A stretch of DNA of 64,000 nt from Gammaproteobacteria bacterium (GCA_022600955.1 JAHZJK010000017.1:95366-159365), one strand, 5' to 3'. Shown: positions 16,072-26,355, numbered from the stretch's first letter. Notes: generated from the letters alone by a model not told the origin. Translations and numbers: made by a program.

Positions 16072-16595
16072 TGTGGCTCTTCGTCAGCTGTGTCCGGCGG
16101 ACTGCGCCGGTCATCGATCGTGATGTTCTCAGTGACCGGAGCAATTTCATCGAGCAACATGCCCTTCACTTCTTTTAGGTTCTCAGAACGGGGATTCAGC
16201 TCCTGGCCACGTTTCACATCGGCCTCGGACTCTTCGAAACGTTCCAGCTGCAAGTAGGCGATCGCGCGATTATTATAGGTACGCCAGTGAAAGGGGTCGC
16301 GCTCAAGCACCCAGTTACAATGCTCGAGTGCCGACTGTGCTTGCCGCATGAGAACAAATCCCGCGCACAAATTGGCGTGGCCCATCTTCTCTTCTCGTTG
16401 ACCGTGGGCCAGCTTCAGCCCCTTGAGTGTCAGCCTTACGCCTTCTTCGCCATGGCCTGCCTGCAGAGCGTTGGCGCCGTCATAAAGAAAAACATTCGTC
16501 GGGCCAAGAACCGTTTTGGATTTCATGTCGTCATCCGTCTGAGCATGCAACGCAGCTGGCGCTAACAAGACAAGCAACAAAATTCGCCAAACCAT
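16068..16595 (-). CDS. Exported TPR protein
   Basis: About 175 residues from ATG 16595 (MVWRILLLVLLAPAALHA signal peptide); the track's extra N-terminus runs into the neighbouring gene. Tetratricopeptide-like helices cover about residues 30-140, including DPFHWRTYNNRAIAYLQLERFEESEADVKRG. It probably works in the periplasm as a binding scaffold, perhaps with the coupled TonB-C-like protein. The C-terminus is acidic (PPDTADEEPQ). Confidence 0.8.
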   Translation of the reverse strand: MVWRILLLVLLAPAALHAQTDDDMKSKTVLGPTNVFLYDGANALQAGHGEEGVRLTLKGLKLAHGQREEKMGHANLCAGFVLMRQAQSALEHCNWVLERDPFHWRTYNNRAIAYLQLERFEESEADVKRGQELNPRSENLKEVKGMLLDEIAPVTENITIDDRRSPPDTADEEPQ

Positions 16596-16599
16596 TTCT

Positions 16600-17490
16600 C
16601 TAGCCCTCGAGCTCCAAATGTCGCGTGAAAAATTCAATGCTGCGTCGCCAGGACTCGGCCGCGGCGGCCTCATCAAATCGCGGTGTCGTATCATTATGGA
16701 AGCCGTGGTCTGCATTGGCATATTCGAAATTTTCATAACGAACTTTCGCCGCGTCCAGCGCCTTTGCAAACGCCGGCCACGACGCATTAACTCGCTCATC
16801 CAGTGCGCCATGATGCAGCATTAAGGGCGCGTTGATTGCTGCTGCGTCTGCGCTGTCCGGGTGACGACCATAGTAGGCGACGGCCGCACCGAGGTCAGGC
16901 AGCCGCACTGCCAGTCGCATTGACATTGCGCCGCCAAAGCAGAATCCGACAGAACCGACCTTGCCACTGCAGTCAGGGTGCTTTTGCAGAAACCCCACTG
17001 CAGCGACAAAGTCTTCGACCATTTCATCGCGATCGCGCTGCCGCTGCATCGTGCGACCTTCGTCGTCATTTCCCGGATACCCGCCTAGCGGTGTCAAAGC
17101 GTCCGGCGCGAAGCCGATAAATCCGGCAACAGCGAGACGCCGGACCACGTCTTCAATATAGGGATTAAGACCGCGATTTTCGTGGATGACGACAACGCAG
17201 TGCAGTTTGTGTTGAACGACGGCCGGTCGCGCAAAATAGCCTCGCATAACACCGGCACCCTTCGGTGACGCGTATTTCTTGTAGCTTGTGGATATCGATT
17301 TGTCGTCGGGCGAGATTTGCTGCGCAAGCGCATAGTCCGGACTGAGGGCCGCAAGGATTGCCGCGGCAGCGGTTGCGGAAGCGGTGATCCTGGCCGTGCT
17401 ACTGAGAAACTCTCGCCGCGAAATTTTGCCGTGCACATAGCCATCGAACAGCCGCATGACGCGCGGATCGAAAAGTTGATTATCAGCCAC
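16600..17490 (-). CDS. Tat-exported dienelactone hydrolase family protein
   Basis: A 296-residue protein with a twin-arginine signal (SRREFLSSTARIT, about residues 24-36) and a dienelactone hydrolase domain: VVIHENRGLNPYIEDVVRR, GSVGFCFGGAMSMRL with the nucleophile Cys, and NADHGFHND with the catalytic His. It likely cleaves a lactone or ester in the periplasm after folding in the cytoplasm. Start is GTG 17490, overlapping the CBS gene's stop by 8 bases. Confidence 0.9.
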   Translation of the reverse strand: MADNQLFDPRVMRLFDGYVHGKISRREFLSSTARITASATAAAAILAALSPDYALAQQISPDDKSISTSYKKYASPKGAGVMRGYFARPAVVQHKLHCVVVIHENRGLNPYIEDVVRRLAVAGFIGFAPDALTPLGGYPGNDDEGRTMQRQRDRDEMVEDFVAAVGFLQKHPDCSGKVGSVGFCFGGAMSMRLAVRLPDLGAAVAYYGRHPDSADAAAINAPLMLHHGALDERVNASWPAFAKALDAAKVRYENFEYANADHGFHNDTTPRFDEAAAAESWRRSIEFFTRHLELEG

Positions 17491-17911
17491 TGATGTAATG
17501 CTCCAGGTGCTCGATCTCTTCTTGCTGGTCGGCGATTATTGCCTGTACCAGATCACCGATAGAGATCATTCCGGATACCGAATCTTCATCGACTACCGGC
17601 AGATGCCGAATCTTTCGTTTCGTCATCAGCGCCATGCATTGATTGACTGTTTCCTGGCTGCTCGCGGTATAGACGTCCGAGGTCATGATTTCACCTACCT
17701 GGGTCGAATCGGAAGAGCGACCCTTGATAATGACCTTTCTTGCGTAGTCGCGTTCGGTGACAATGCCGAGCAGCTTGTCGCCCTGCATTACGAGCAGCGA
17801 GCCGACTGTCTTCTCCGCCATGAGCCTAATCGCATCAAGCACAGATGCATCAGGGCTTATGGATATGATTTCGCGGCCTTTCGAATCGAGCAAATGCTGT
17901 ACCAGTTTCAT
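17483..17911 (-). CDS. CBS-domain protein
   Basis: A 142-residue protein with two CBS motifs (about residues 12-65 and 75-128): ISISPDASVLDAIRLMAEKTVGSLLVM and TVNQCMALMTKRKIRHLPVVD. CBS pairs bind adenosine nucleotides and act as energy or redox sensors. The ribosome site GGAGG lies 4 bases before ATG 17911. It is the first gene of a minus-strand operon with the Tat hydrolase, TPR and TonB-C-like genes. Confidence 0.93.
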   Translation of the reverse strand: MKLVQHLLDSKGREIISISPDASVLDAIRLMAEKTVGSLLVMQGDKLLGIVTERDYARKVIIKGRSSDSTQVGEIMTSDVYTASSQETVNQCMALMTKRKIRHLPVVDEDSVSGMISIGDLVQAIIADQQEEIEHLEHYISG

Positions 17912-17980
17912 AACGCCTCCCTGTAGACGCGCCCGAACGACGAGCGCTCTTCTACAGAGAGTTTAGCATTTTGGCGTTAC

Positions 17981-18691
17981 TCAGGTGTCAGACACAACCT
18001 CGCCTCGAATATTGGAGAATTTTTGCCCGCCACTACCGTCATCAACAATCACGAGATCATTCTCTACATCAGAGACCTTGATCGATCCTGAACCGTCTTC
18101 AATCGTGACAGTTCCTGCGACGCCACGCACTTTGATGCTGCCCGATCCGTCGTCAATAGAAACATCACCGTTTGCGTCGCGGACCTTTAGAGATCCGGAA
18201 CCGTCTTCCACCTTAACGTTGCCCACGTTTCTGATATCGATCGAACCTGAGCCGTCATCTATGGTGATATCTCCCTCGATATCGACAACGTCAATTGAGC
18301 CGTCACCATCGTCAATAGTGACGTTGGTTCCCACAGGCACGTTGATAATCAACGCGATGTACGCATCGGTGCCGCGACCCAGGAAACCGTCGTCGAAAAA
18401 CGCCTGCAGCATGGCAGTGTCATCATCTGCATCCAGCGACAAGGTCATTTTCTTACTCATGATCTGCACGGCTTCGGCCTCGTCCGCATCCGACACGCCG
18501 ATATTCGCCGTCACGTTGATGGCATCAAGCCCGTCTACACCGACAACTTCCATACTTCCGGCACCCGCATTGATCGACAGGTGCTTCACTTTGCTCGCGT
18601 CCAGCGTTAACTCACGAGTCTCTTCGTAGGTATCCCAGTCAGCCTGGGCCATTCCGGCCACTAACGTGGCCATCAATATGATGCTGCGCAT
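17981..18691 (-). CDS. DUF4097-type beta-strand repeat exported protein
   Basis: A 236-residue protein with a signal peptide (MRSIILMATLVAGMAQA) and a DUF4097-like region. From residue 128 it has five near-perfect repeats of 17-19 residues built on DGSGSIKV-x(8)-VTID, the pattern of a right-handed beta-helix. Such proteins are exported and may act in adhesion or envelope sensing; function is unknown. The site AAGGGGA precedes ATG. It stands alone between CBS and the threonine dehydratase. Confidence 0.85.
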   Translation of the reverse strand: MRSIILMATLVAGMAQADWDTYEETRELTLDASKVKHLSINAGAGSMEVVGVDGLDAINVTANIGVSDADEAEAVQIMSKKMTLSLDADDDTAMLQAFFDDGFLGRGTDAYIALIINVPVGTNVTIDDGDGSIDVVDIEGDITIDDGSGSIDIRNVGNVKVEDGSGSLKVRDANGDVSIDDGSGSIKVRGVAGTVTIEDGSGSIKVSDVENDLVIVDDGSGGQKFSNIRGEVVSDT

Positions 18692-18817
18692 GATTATCCC
18701 CTTGGATTTTCTGTACCGGTATTGGAGATTAGACGCCTGTCGCAGCCGAATGGTTGCAATGCCCGCTTTGTCGTCTGACAGATCGCGGACTTTTTCATGC
18801 GATTGTGGGTTACCGGC

Positions 18818-19798
18818 TCAGTCGTCGCCGTCAGCAAGAATTTCCGCGAATTTCTGTTCTGCAATATTCTCGCCACAAATGATGATAACGACTGTCTGCC
18901 CCTGGTAATGCTCGCTTTCCTGCAGAAAGCCAGCGACGGCCACGCCCGCGGCGCCTTCGATGACCTGCTCCTCCGCGCTCATGTACTGGCGCATTGCCGC
19001 TGCGATCCGATCTTCGTCAACAACAACAAACTCATCAACGAGTGCTTGATTCAGCGCGAACGTTATTGCCTCTGCCTCAATACCGCCGGCCGTGCCGTCG
19101 GATAAGGTAGGCTCGCTCGGCAAATCGAGAATTCGGCCCGCTTCGACGGACTGCGCCATGACCGGCGACGCCGTTGGCTGACAGCCAATAATCCGAACAT
19201 CCGGCTTGTGCGCCTTCAGAATACTGGCGGCACCCGCGATCAGTCCGCCACCGCCCACAGCAATAAATGCAGCATCGACGTCGGCCAGTTGCTGGACGAT
19301 TTCAACGCCACAGCTACCCTGACCCGCCACCACCTGCTCATCGTTGTATGGCGACAGGTACGTCATGTCATTTTCCGTTGCCCAGCGACGCGCGTGTTGC
19401 TCAGTATCCAGACCGTCCGTGCCAAAAAACTGCACCTCGCCTCCATATGACCTGATTTTCTCTACTTTCGCGCTTGAAGTTTGCTCAGGCACGAAAATGA
19501 CGCCACTCACGTCAAGGCGCTGCATAGCGCAAGCAACAGCGGCACCATGATTACCACTGGATGCTGCAACGCATCCTTTTGCGCGCTGCTCTTCCGTCAA
19601 GGTCAGCAAGCGATTCGTCGCGCCGCGCAGTTTAAAAGAACCCGTTGTCTGCAGGTTTTCGAGTTTGAAATAGACGTCAGCGCCGGTTGCATTGCTGAAG
19701 GAGGCCGATCGCCGCAGCGGCGTCAGCTCAACGAAAGCTCGAATACGTGCCTCAGCTTCCCGGGCAAGCGTCGCCAGACGGGCGGGGTCTGCAGGCAT
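18818..19798 (-). CDS. PLP-dependent threonine/serine dehydratase
   Basis: A 326-residue fold-type II PLP enzyme without ACT domain, similar to catabolic threonine dehydratases. K56 in TTGSFKLRGA forms the PLP Schiff base, SSGNHGAAVA binds phosphate or substrate and GGGGLIAGAAS is the PLP phosphate loop. It deaminates L-threonine (or serine) to a 2-oxo acid and ammonia. A biosynthetic-type paralogue with ACT domains is at 61344. ATG overlaps the ypfJ stop (TGATG). Confidence 0.9.
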   Translation of the reverse strand: MPADPARLATLAREAEARIRAFVELTPLRRSASFSNATGADVYFKLENLQTTGSFKLRGATNRLLTLTEEQRAKGCVAASSGNHGAAVACAMQRLDVSGVIFVPEQTSSAKVEKIRSYGGEVQFFGTDGLDTEQHARRWATENDMTYLSPYNDEQVVAGQGSCGVEIVQQLADVDAAFIAVGGGGLIAGAASILKAHKPDVRIIGCQPTASPVMAQSVEAGRILDLPSEPTLSDGTAGGIEAEAITFALNQALVDEFVVVDEDRIAAAMRQYMSAEEQVIEGAAGVAVAGFLQESEHYQGQTVVIIICGENIAEQKFAEILADGDD

Positions 19799-20655
19799 CA
19801 GAGTCGATCAGCGCTGAAGGTGTCGCAGGCGTCCGGATCACCGTTCTGCAAGCCGATACGAAACCATCGCTGACGTTGCGCCGAGGTGCCGTGTGTGAAT
19901 GACTCGGGCACTACAGTGCCGCGACTTTGCCGCTGCAATGTATCGTCACCAATTGCGCTCGCGGCGTTCAGCGCCTCTTCGACATCACCCGACTCCAGGA
20001 TACTTCGCGCGCGATCTGCACGGTTCGCCCAGACACCCGCAAAACAATCTGCCTGCAACTCGAGCCGCACAGACAGAGCGTTACCTTCAGCCTTGCTGAG
20101 CTGGCGCTTCATTGAATGCACCTTGCCGGAAACACCCAACAGATTTTGCACGTGGTGCCCGACCTCATGCGCAATGACATAGGCTTGTGCAAAATCGCCC
20201 GGCGCTTTGTAACGAGTGCGCATCTGGTCATAAAAACTCAGGTCGATGTAGGCCTTCTGGTCGGCCGGGCAATAGAACGGTCCCATCGCCGCCTGACCCT
20301 GACCACAAGCGGAACGCGTTGAGCCCGTAAACATGACGAGCGTTGGCTCTTTATAGCGCTGGCCCTGTTCCGCAAATATCGCCTTCCAGACATCTTCAGT
20401 ATCGCCCATCACCACAGCGATCATGTCTGCGCGAGGGTCGTTTTTGAGCTCCTCAGCGCTCGGCTGCTTGCCGCTGCTCGACGCCTGGCCGGATTGCTGC
20501 ATGCCCTGGATAAGCGGTGTCGGATCGACGCCAAAATACATCGCGACGAGAACCAGCACGATCGTGCCAATTCCTCCGCCCAGCAATTTTGGGGTTGCGC
20601 GTTGTCCGCGCCGGTCTTCTATATTCGAACTGCGTCTACCACCACGCCAGCGCAT
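19798..20655 (-). CDS. ypfJ: Neutral zinc metallopeptidase YpfJ family
   Basis: A 285-residue protein with a basic N-terminus (MRWRGGRRSSNIEDRRG), one transmembrane helix (about residues 28-45) and a periplasmic metallopeptidase domain carrying HEVGHHVQNLLG (HExxH). This is the YpfJ/KPN_02809 family, whose substrate is unknown. GGAG lies 6 bases before ATG 20655. A weak -35/-10 pair (TTGTCA, GACAAT; 18-bp spacer) lies upstream on this strand. The threonine dehydratase gene overlaps its stop. Confidence 0.92.
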   Translation of the reverse strand: MRWRGGRRSSNIEDRRGQRATPKLLGGGIGTIVLVLVAMYFGVDPTPLIQGMQQSGQASSSGKQPSAEELKNDPRADMIAVVMGDTEDVWKAIFAEQGQRYKEPTLVMFTGSTRSACGQGQAAMGPFYCPADQKAYIDLSFYDQMRTRYKAPGDFAQAYVIAHEVGHHVQNLLGVSGKVHSMKRQLSKAEGNALSVRLELQADCFAGVWANRADRARSILESGDVEEALNAASAIGDDTLQRQSRGTVVPESFTHGTSAQRQRWFRIGLQNGDPDACDTFSADRL

Positions 20656-20734
20656 ACCTTGCTCCTGCTCAATCCGGCCGCCTATTGTCAGCTAATCGTC
20701 CGGTGTTTGACAAATATGCGCTCGAAAACCGGCC

Positions 20735-23700
20735 TCAGTTCTCAATGCGATAATTCAGGTCCACGCCTGATTCCTGCCGACCGGAGGTTGCTTTCACGCC
20801 GAATCCTTTCGCGAGATCGTAGCGAGCGCTAATGACGTTTTCCTGGTCAAAAATGCCGACGCCGTAGCTGATGAATAGCCTGGGTCCGATGTATGTCCCA
20901 AAATCGAGCGCACCCACGCCCTGTTCGTAGTCAAAGTCACTCCCTGTCACGAGCAAGGTGAGTGCCCGTTCCTCCGTCGTCTGCGGAACGGTATAGGCCT
21001 CGACGACCGGTCGCCGGGCCTCGCCACTGACCATCACGCCTGCGCGCTTCACCTGCGCATTGCCGTAGATCTCGCGCTCCGCGCGCAAGCGGACACTCGG
21101 GTTATCGGCCGGTCCGTTCAGATAGCGTATTCCGCCTTCGGCAATATCCAGTACCTGCCCATAGGCCTCAATAGAACCCGTCAAATCGTAACGTCCGGTA
21201 GCCTGGGGTACCGGCGGACCTTGCCAGTTGAACACAGCAGCCCCCACCACTTTCGCCTTCGCGATTTCAAGGTCGACGACGATCTGCTCGCCAAGCTCCA
21301 CCTCAAGTGAGCCGGAAAACAGACGCTTGTTTGCGACTGCAGGCTTCTGTTCCGCTTCGGGCAGGGTACCCGCGACGATAACAACATCTTCACTCTCGTC
21401 ATCGCGCGATTCTGCGAGGTTCGATGGCGCTATTCGTGCAAACGGCACCAGCAGCGAGCCGTTGATCTCGACGTTCTGCCTGGTCACTGCCAGTTCAATA
21501 TCCGGCTGCACCGTTACACGAATATCCGGAACGTCAACAAGCAACAAGTCGCTGCCACGAAGCTTGAAACGCAGACCCGGCTGCGCCACGTCGCTATAGT
21601 CCGCACTTGAAACGATCTCACCGCTACCTTCGCCGGCACGAAACCGTCCTGACAGCTCGAGCGCCCGGCTTGAGGTCAAAACGCCGTCAAGCTGAATGTC
21701 CTCAAGCTGCAAGCCAATCGGACGGTAGGCAAAACCACCGTCTTCCAGATCAAGCCGCCCCGTCATGAGTGGCTCTGATGCGGTTCCAGACAGCTCAAGT
21801 TCGGCGGCAAGTTTGCCCTTTACTGAGTCGACCCATGGGGCAAAGAATGCAAGCACTTCGACATTTTCCATCGACACACTGAGTTCCCCGTCAATCTCGC
21901 TCTCAGCCATATTTCTGACATCCTCGATTTCGAAATTTCCCTTGATGCTGTCAGTGCCCGACATCGGAATTGCCAATGCTCCCGATAACAACCGACCTTC
22001 CCGCATTTCGAAATCCAGATGACCGGCCGATGTCAGAGTGCCAACCTCGGGATCCGCGGCACTTGAAATTCGACCAGGCGACAAAGCAAAGTTGCCTTTG
22101 CCAGTGACTCTCTGCTGTCTGTCACGCGACAAGTCCAGCGAACCGCTGAGACGCTGCTCAATCAGCAACCCGCTGCGTACAAACAGATTCAGAAGCGCTA
22201 AAGGAACGTCCGTCAGTTGCGCGCCGATCTGCAAATCGCCGAAACCCGACTGGCTGAATTCAGCACACAGACTTTCGCCCGCCGAGCTGGCGAGGCAAAG
22301 CGGTCGCAGGTCGATCTCTTTGCCCCGCACCTGCAGCTGTGCCGGGGCCTGCAATCGGAACCGGTACTGGTCGCTCAAGTCCAGAGAGAATTCGTCAATA
22401 TCACCGCGCCATGCTGACGTCCATGGTTCTCGCCAGTCGCTGAAGCCGCCGCCGGCACCAACAACGAAGCTTGATCCAACGCTCTTGCCACTCACAGTTA
22501 ATGATTGCCGATCGGCCGCGAATGAAAGCTGAAGCTCGGCATCGTCAACGACGCTGTCGTCGATTTCCAGCGACACGGCCGTGATTGCCAGTGCGGCCAG
22601 CTCGCCCGTTTCGCGCTCATCGCTGACGCGGACGTCATTCAGGACCAGGTCGCCGACGCGAATCCGGTCGCTACTGAGGCTTACAGAAACAAACGGGTTC
22701 TGCGAGGCTCCCGACACCACACCGCTGGAGGAAAAACCGCCGGCGGCCTTATCCGTATAGGACTCGAGTGCAGCAACATCCAGCTCGAATGTCAGCCCGC
22801 GCTCAGATTCAAGTGCACCATTCAGAAGCGCATTTGACCGGCCGTGTTCGACCACCAGATTGCGAGCGCTCAAGCCCGCTTCGGTGTACGCCACATGCCC
22901 CGCTGCAGACAGTTTTCGCCGCAGCAACTCTCCGCTGACATCTTGCAGGTGTGCATCGATCGAAAATGGCCGCCCTGTGCCAACGGCTGTGACACGACCG
23001 GATACCACGCCAGGAAACTGCGGCGCCAGCTCCCTGGTTTGCAGTTCAAGAACTGACACATCGGCGGACCAGGCCAAACTATCGCGCCAGCTAAGTTTTG
23101 AACGACCAGCAACTGTGCCGCCGAATACCTGGCCATTCTGAATTTGCAGCAATAGCTGATCCCGATCGCCATTCCCGTTCAACTGAAAACTGCCATCCGG
23201 CATCAATGCCGTTGCGAGATCGACCGCCCCGGAGACGGTCCAGTCATCAATCGATCCGCTAACCGTGACATCGGCGCGTTCGCTCATGATGCGCGGACTC
23301 GATGCGTCGATTGGCCAGCCTAGTTTGGCCCACCGCAAATCTGCGGCGATATTCTGTGTGAGACGATCGAAGCTCGCGTCAACCTGCACTTCGGTGTCGG
23401 TACTCATGACGCGGACGCTGGAATCGCTGACGACAACGGCATGCTCGTCAATTTGCAACTGCAGCTTGCCGTGGAGCGGATGTGTCGCCGGCCAGGCATT
23501 CGTTAGTTTTGCGAGATTCAGTTTCGCAATATCGAGTATCGCATTGCCTGAGACGGCGCCATCCCACGAAACCCCAAGAGTACCGGTTGCCGCCAGGTGT
23601 TCTCCCGATATCGTTAACCGTTGCATGTCCAGGGACGTCAGATCACCGCTGCCAACTGCCGCTACCAGAAGCCTGCCCATGGCCTGTTCGTCATATTGCG

Positions 23701-24373
23701 CATCGATTGTCAGGTCATAACGATCGAGCACCCCTGACGCACCGAGACGGATTTCCGCATCCTCTGCCACACCCAGTAAATCCAGCCGAAACTCGTGTTG
23801 GTCCAGCAATTCCAGTTCGCCTTGCAGCTCGGCCTGCAGTTGTGGTGCCTGAACAGTCAGCTCGGAGATCGCAATCGTTTCTTGCCATTCGCCTTGCAAG
23901 CGCAACTTGTCTACCCGCAGCCGCTCACCATCTTCTGCTCGCAGATCAATGCCATCAAACTCGACATTTGACAGTCGTACAGGCAGCGGCAGCACCAGCG
24001 CCTCGAGTATTTCTCGAACCGACGTAGGCGCAACACCCTCTTTTTCGGTCGCAACAACACTCGCCGACGTATCACTCAGAATTGCACTTGCCACCTCGAT
24101 GCCTGGCGGCAATATGTCCACATTAATGATGGCATGCGCTTTCTTGATGGCGATCGTCACGCCCGTCGATTCCCAACGCACTTCGGACAAGCGCACGCCA
24201 CCAGCAAAATCGCCCTGCACGTTACCGACGTCTAAATGTTGTTGCGTTGCGTTGCCAGCCGCTCTCAATACCCAGGTAGCACCGCTATTGGTATGCAACA
24301 ACCAATACCAGCCTGCAAGCAGACAAACCGTTAGTGCTGCGAAAGCGAACAGAATTCGACGCCTGATGGTCAC
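20735..24373 (-). CDS. tamB: Translocation and assembly module inner-membrane protein TamB
   Basis: A 1212-residue protein with an N-terminal transmembrane anchor (about residues 7-24) and a very long, beta-strand-rich body typical of AsmA/TamB-type lipid-transfer bridges. The C-terminal DUF490 region ends FGVKATSGRQESGVDLNYRIEN. TamB spans the periplasm and works with TamA in outer-membrane protein insertion or lipid transport. The start overlaps the tamA stop by 4 bases (ATGA). Confidence 0.95.
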   Translation of the reverse strand: MTIRRRILFAFAALTVCLLAGWYWLLHTNSGATWVLRAAGNATQQHLDVGNVQGDFAGGVRLSEVRWESTGVTIAIKKAHAIINVDILPPGIEVASAILSDTSASVVATEKEGVAPTSVREILEALVLPLPVRLSNVEFDGIDLRAEDGERLRVDKLRLQGEWQETIAISELTVQAPQLQAELQGELELLDQHEFRLDLLGVAEDAEIRLGASGVLDRYDLTIDAQYDEQAMGRLLVAAVGSGDLTSLDMQRLTISGEHLAATGTLGVSWDGAVSGNAILDIAKLNLAKLTNAWPATHPLHGKLQLQIDEHAVVVSDSSVRVMSTDTEVQVDASFDRLTQNIAADLRWAKLGWPIDASSPRIMSERADVTVSGSIDDWTVSGAVDLATALMPDGSFQLNGNGDRDQLLLQIQNGQVFGGTVAGRSKLSWRDSLAWSADVSVLELQTRELAPQFPGVVSGRVTAVGTGRPFSIDAHLQDVSGELLRRKLSAAGHVAYTEAGLSARNLVVEHGRSNALLNGALESERGLTFELDVAALESYTDKAAGGFSSSGVVSGASQNPFVSVSLSSDRIRVGDLVLNDVRVSDERETGELAALAITAVSLEIDDSVVDDAELQLSFAADRQSLTVSGKSVGSSFVVGAGGGFSDWREPWTSAWRGDIDEFSLDLSDQYRFRLQAPAQLQVRGKEIDLRPLCLASSAGESLCAEFSQSGFGDLQIGAQLTDVPLALLNLFVRSGLLIEQRLSGSLDLSRDRQQRVTGKGNFALSPGRISSAADPEVGTLTSAGHLDFEMREGRLLSGALAIPMSGTDSIKGNFEIEDVRNMAESEIDGELSVSMENVEVLAFFAPWVDSVKGKLAAELELSGTASEPLMTGRLDLEDGGFAYRPIGLQLEDIQLDGVLTSSRALELSGRFRAGEGSGEIVSSADYSDVAQPGLRFKLRGSDLLLVDVPDIRVTVQPDIELAVTRQNVEINGSLLVPFARIAPSNLAESRDDESEDVVIVAGTLPEAEQKPAVANKRLFSGSLEVELGEQIVVDLEIAKAKVVGAAVFNWQGPPVPQATGRYDLTGSIEAYGQVLDIAEGGIRYLNGPADNPSVRLRAEREIYGNAQVKRAGVMVSGEARRPVVEAYTVPQTTEERALTLLVTGSDFDYEQGVGALDFGTYIGPRLFISYGVGIFDQENVISARYDLAKGFGVKATSGRQESGVDLNYRIEN

Positions 24374-26280
24374 AGGAGTGGTGTTCCGATCGTAAAATGT
24401 ACTCGCCAGGGTTTGCCGTCTATATCCTGCGCCTGTGCCAAATCCACACGAATCGGGCCCGCTATCGAGTACCAGCGCAAACCCATACCGATGCCCGCCT
24501 TCAGGTCGCGCTGCCGCCAGTCATTGAACGCGTTACCAATATCGGCAAACAAAGCCACGGACCAGTTGTCACGAAACTTCATCTCTACTTCCGCACTCGC
24601 AGTTACGATGTTGTTAGAACCAATCTGGTTGTTACTGAGTTCTTCGTACTGGTAGCCACGTACGCTGTCACCGCCGCCCGCTTTGAAACGGTAAAACACA
24701 GGCAGCCGCGTCACCGACAACGGCACAATATCGCTCCCCGTATCGATTTCGAATGACTCGACTGGGGCGTCCGTATAGCCAACCTCGGCCCGCAGAATAA
24801 ACTTCCAGCGGTCTGCCGCAAGGTAACTTCGGCGAGTCGAAAAATACACCTGTGTAAAATCGCTGTTGGAACCAAACTTCTCGTTTGACGTGAATATCCA
24901 GCCTCTTTCCCGGTGGCCCTGGGTTTCCCAGCCTTTGCCGAGCACCGCAACGAGGTCATAGTCATAACCAACCGACAACGTCGTTTCCTCGGAGCGCAAC
25001 AGTGACGCGAGCTCGGGGTTCCGATCCAGCAACGGCGTCAGTCCGATTTCTCCCACAGCGCGCAGTGAGCGCCTGCCATTCAACATTTGAACGAATATGG
25101 TCTCCAGCGCCTGCTGCTCGCCCGAACGAAAATTGCGTAGCTTGAGCCTGCCAAGGCGCAGGTGCTGCTCATCCACCTTGCCCACCGCGATAGTTAACTC
25201 GCGCTCATCCTGCAGCGACCTGCGCAGCACAAAATCCTGATTCTCATTCTTCAGGATAAAGTCGCTCACCCAGAATTGGCGCGCCCGATTGGCCCGTGGC
25301 AGACGATATGTTCCGCGCAGCGATACTTCATCGTCTTTCTCTTGCCAGCCAGCGCCAATATCAAGGCGGTCACCATTGTGGGACATTGGTTGCCGGGTAT
25401 ACTGAGCCTGCGCCCGCAAGCCGGTATCGGTGCCGAAACCCAACGAGCCCTGGTAGGCGTTTCGAGTGCTCGTCTCAAGATACACGGACAGATTGACAAC
25501 CGGTTGGGCTGCATCCTTGACGCGCTTCTCTTCTACGCGCACGTCGGTGAAATAGCCGGAATTCCACAGGTCTCGCCGCAACTTGTCCATCAATCGTTGT
25601 GTGTAAGCCTCGCCGGGTTCGAATCGGGGAATGTATTCCACGATCCCCGGCTTCAACACGTGTTCTCCCCAGGAAATATCACCGAAGATGTAACGCTTGC
25701 CAGTGTCCATCGTGAGCTTCAACGTTGCGCGGCTTCGCTCGAGGTCGATTTCGAGCGCGTGCGTCAGGAACCGGGCATCAAGAAACCCGAACTGACTGGC
25801 AATCTCCAGGCCGGCTTTCTTCTGCATACTCCAAACCGTTTGGTCGAGAACGCTACCAACTTGCAATGGCCACGAACTGCGCCACGCGATCAACTCTTCG
25901 CGAGTCGCTCCTTCACCCAGAATCTCGATTTCGAGCGCTTCGACAATGATGGGCACACCGGGGTCGACGTGAAGACGCAGCACGACGCCGTTGTCAGATG
26001 TCGTAGTGATGTTACCGGTGACCACAGCGTGATAGTAACCATAGGGACGCAAGGCGATCGCTGCTTTGCTTACTGCCTCAGCGATGACCCGCTCGAAATC
26101 GCGCTCCCTGATTTCCGCGCCGCGCGCAAGGCGAAACGCCTGCACATGCCTTTGCACATTGCTGAGCAGCGGTTCAGGCACACCGGAAACCTCATAACGC
26201 AACTCCGCACCGCTGGCAGGCATCACGGCCAGCAGCAAAAGCATCAGGAGCGAACTTCGTTTACACAGTATTGGGCTCAA
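24370..26280 (-). CDS. tamA: Translocation and assembly module outer-membrane protein TamA
   Basis: A 636-residue Omp85-family protein: signal peptide, N-terminal POTRA domains (VSGVPEPLLSNVQRHV; GVPIIVEALEIEILGEG), then a 16-strand barrel ending HFTIGTPLL. The motif GGGDSVRGYQYEEL is the conserved VRGY region of loop 6 in Omp85 proteins. It inserts in the outer membrane and works with TamB. TTG 26280 gives a basic signal n-region (CKRSS); the next start, ATG 26244, would lack it. Confidence 0.95.
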   Translation of the reverse strand: MSPILCKRSSLLMLLLLAVMPASGAELRYEVSGVPEPLLSNVQRHVQAFRLARGAEIRERDFERVIAEAVSKAAIALRPYGYYHAVVTGNITTTSDNGVVLRLHVDPGVPIIVEALEIEILGEGATREELIAWRSSWPLQVGSVLDQTVWSMQKKAGLEIASQFGFLDARFLTHALEIDLERSRATLKLTMDTGKRYIFGDISWGEHVLKPGIVEYIPRFEPGEAYTQRLMDKLRRDLWNSGYFTDVRVEEKRVKDAAQPVVNLSVYLETSTRNAYQGSLGFGTDTGLRAQAQYTRQPMSHNGDRLDIGAGWQEKDDEVSLRGTYRLPRANRARQFWVSDFILKNENQDFVLRRSLQDERELTIAVGKVDEQHLRLGRLKLRNFRSGEQQALETIFVQMLNGRRSLRAVGEIGLTPLLDRNPELASLLRSEETTLSVGYDYDLVAVLGKGWETQGHRERGWIFTSNEKFGSNSDFTQVYFSTRRSYLAADRWKFILRAEVGYTDAPVESFEIDTGSDIVPLSVTRLPVFYRFKAGGGDSVRGYQYEELSNNQIGSNNIVTASAEVEMKFRDNWSVALFADIGNAFNDWRQRDLKAGIGMGLRWYSIAGPIRVDLAQAQDIDGKPWRVHFTIGTPLL

Positions 26281-26355
26281 TGGTTCCCGGGATCAATCTG
26301 GAAATGGACGGCCTGACAGAGTGTCACGTCACGCTGGAAATGCAATGCGTTTTTG

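Noticed and set aside
18694-18876. 60-residue minus-strand ORF between DUF4097 and threonine dehydratase
   Set aside because: No ribosome site, no domain, and it overlaps the dehydratase end in another frame.
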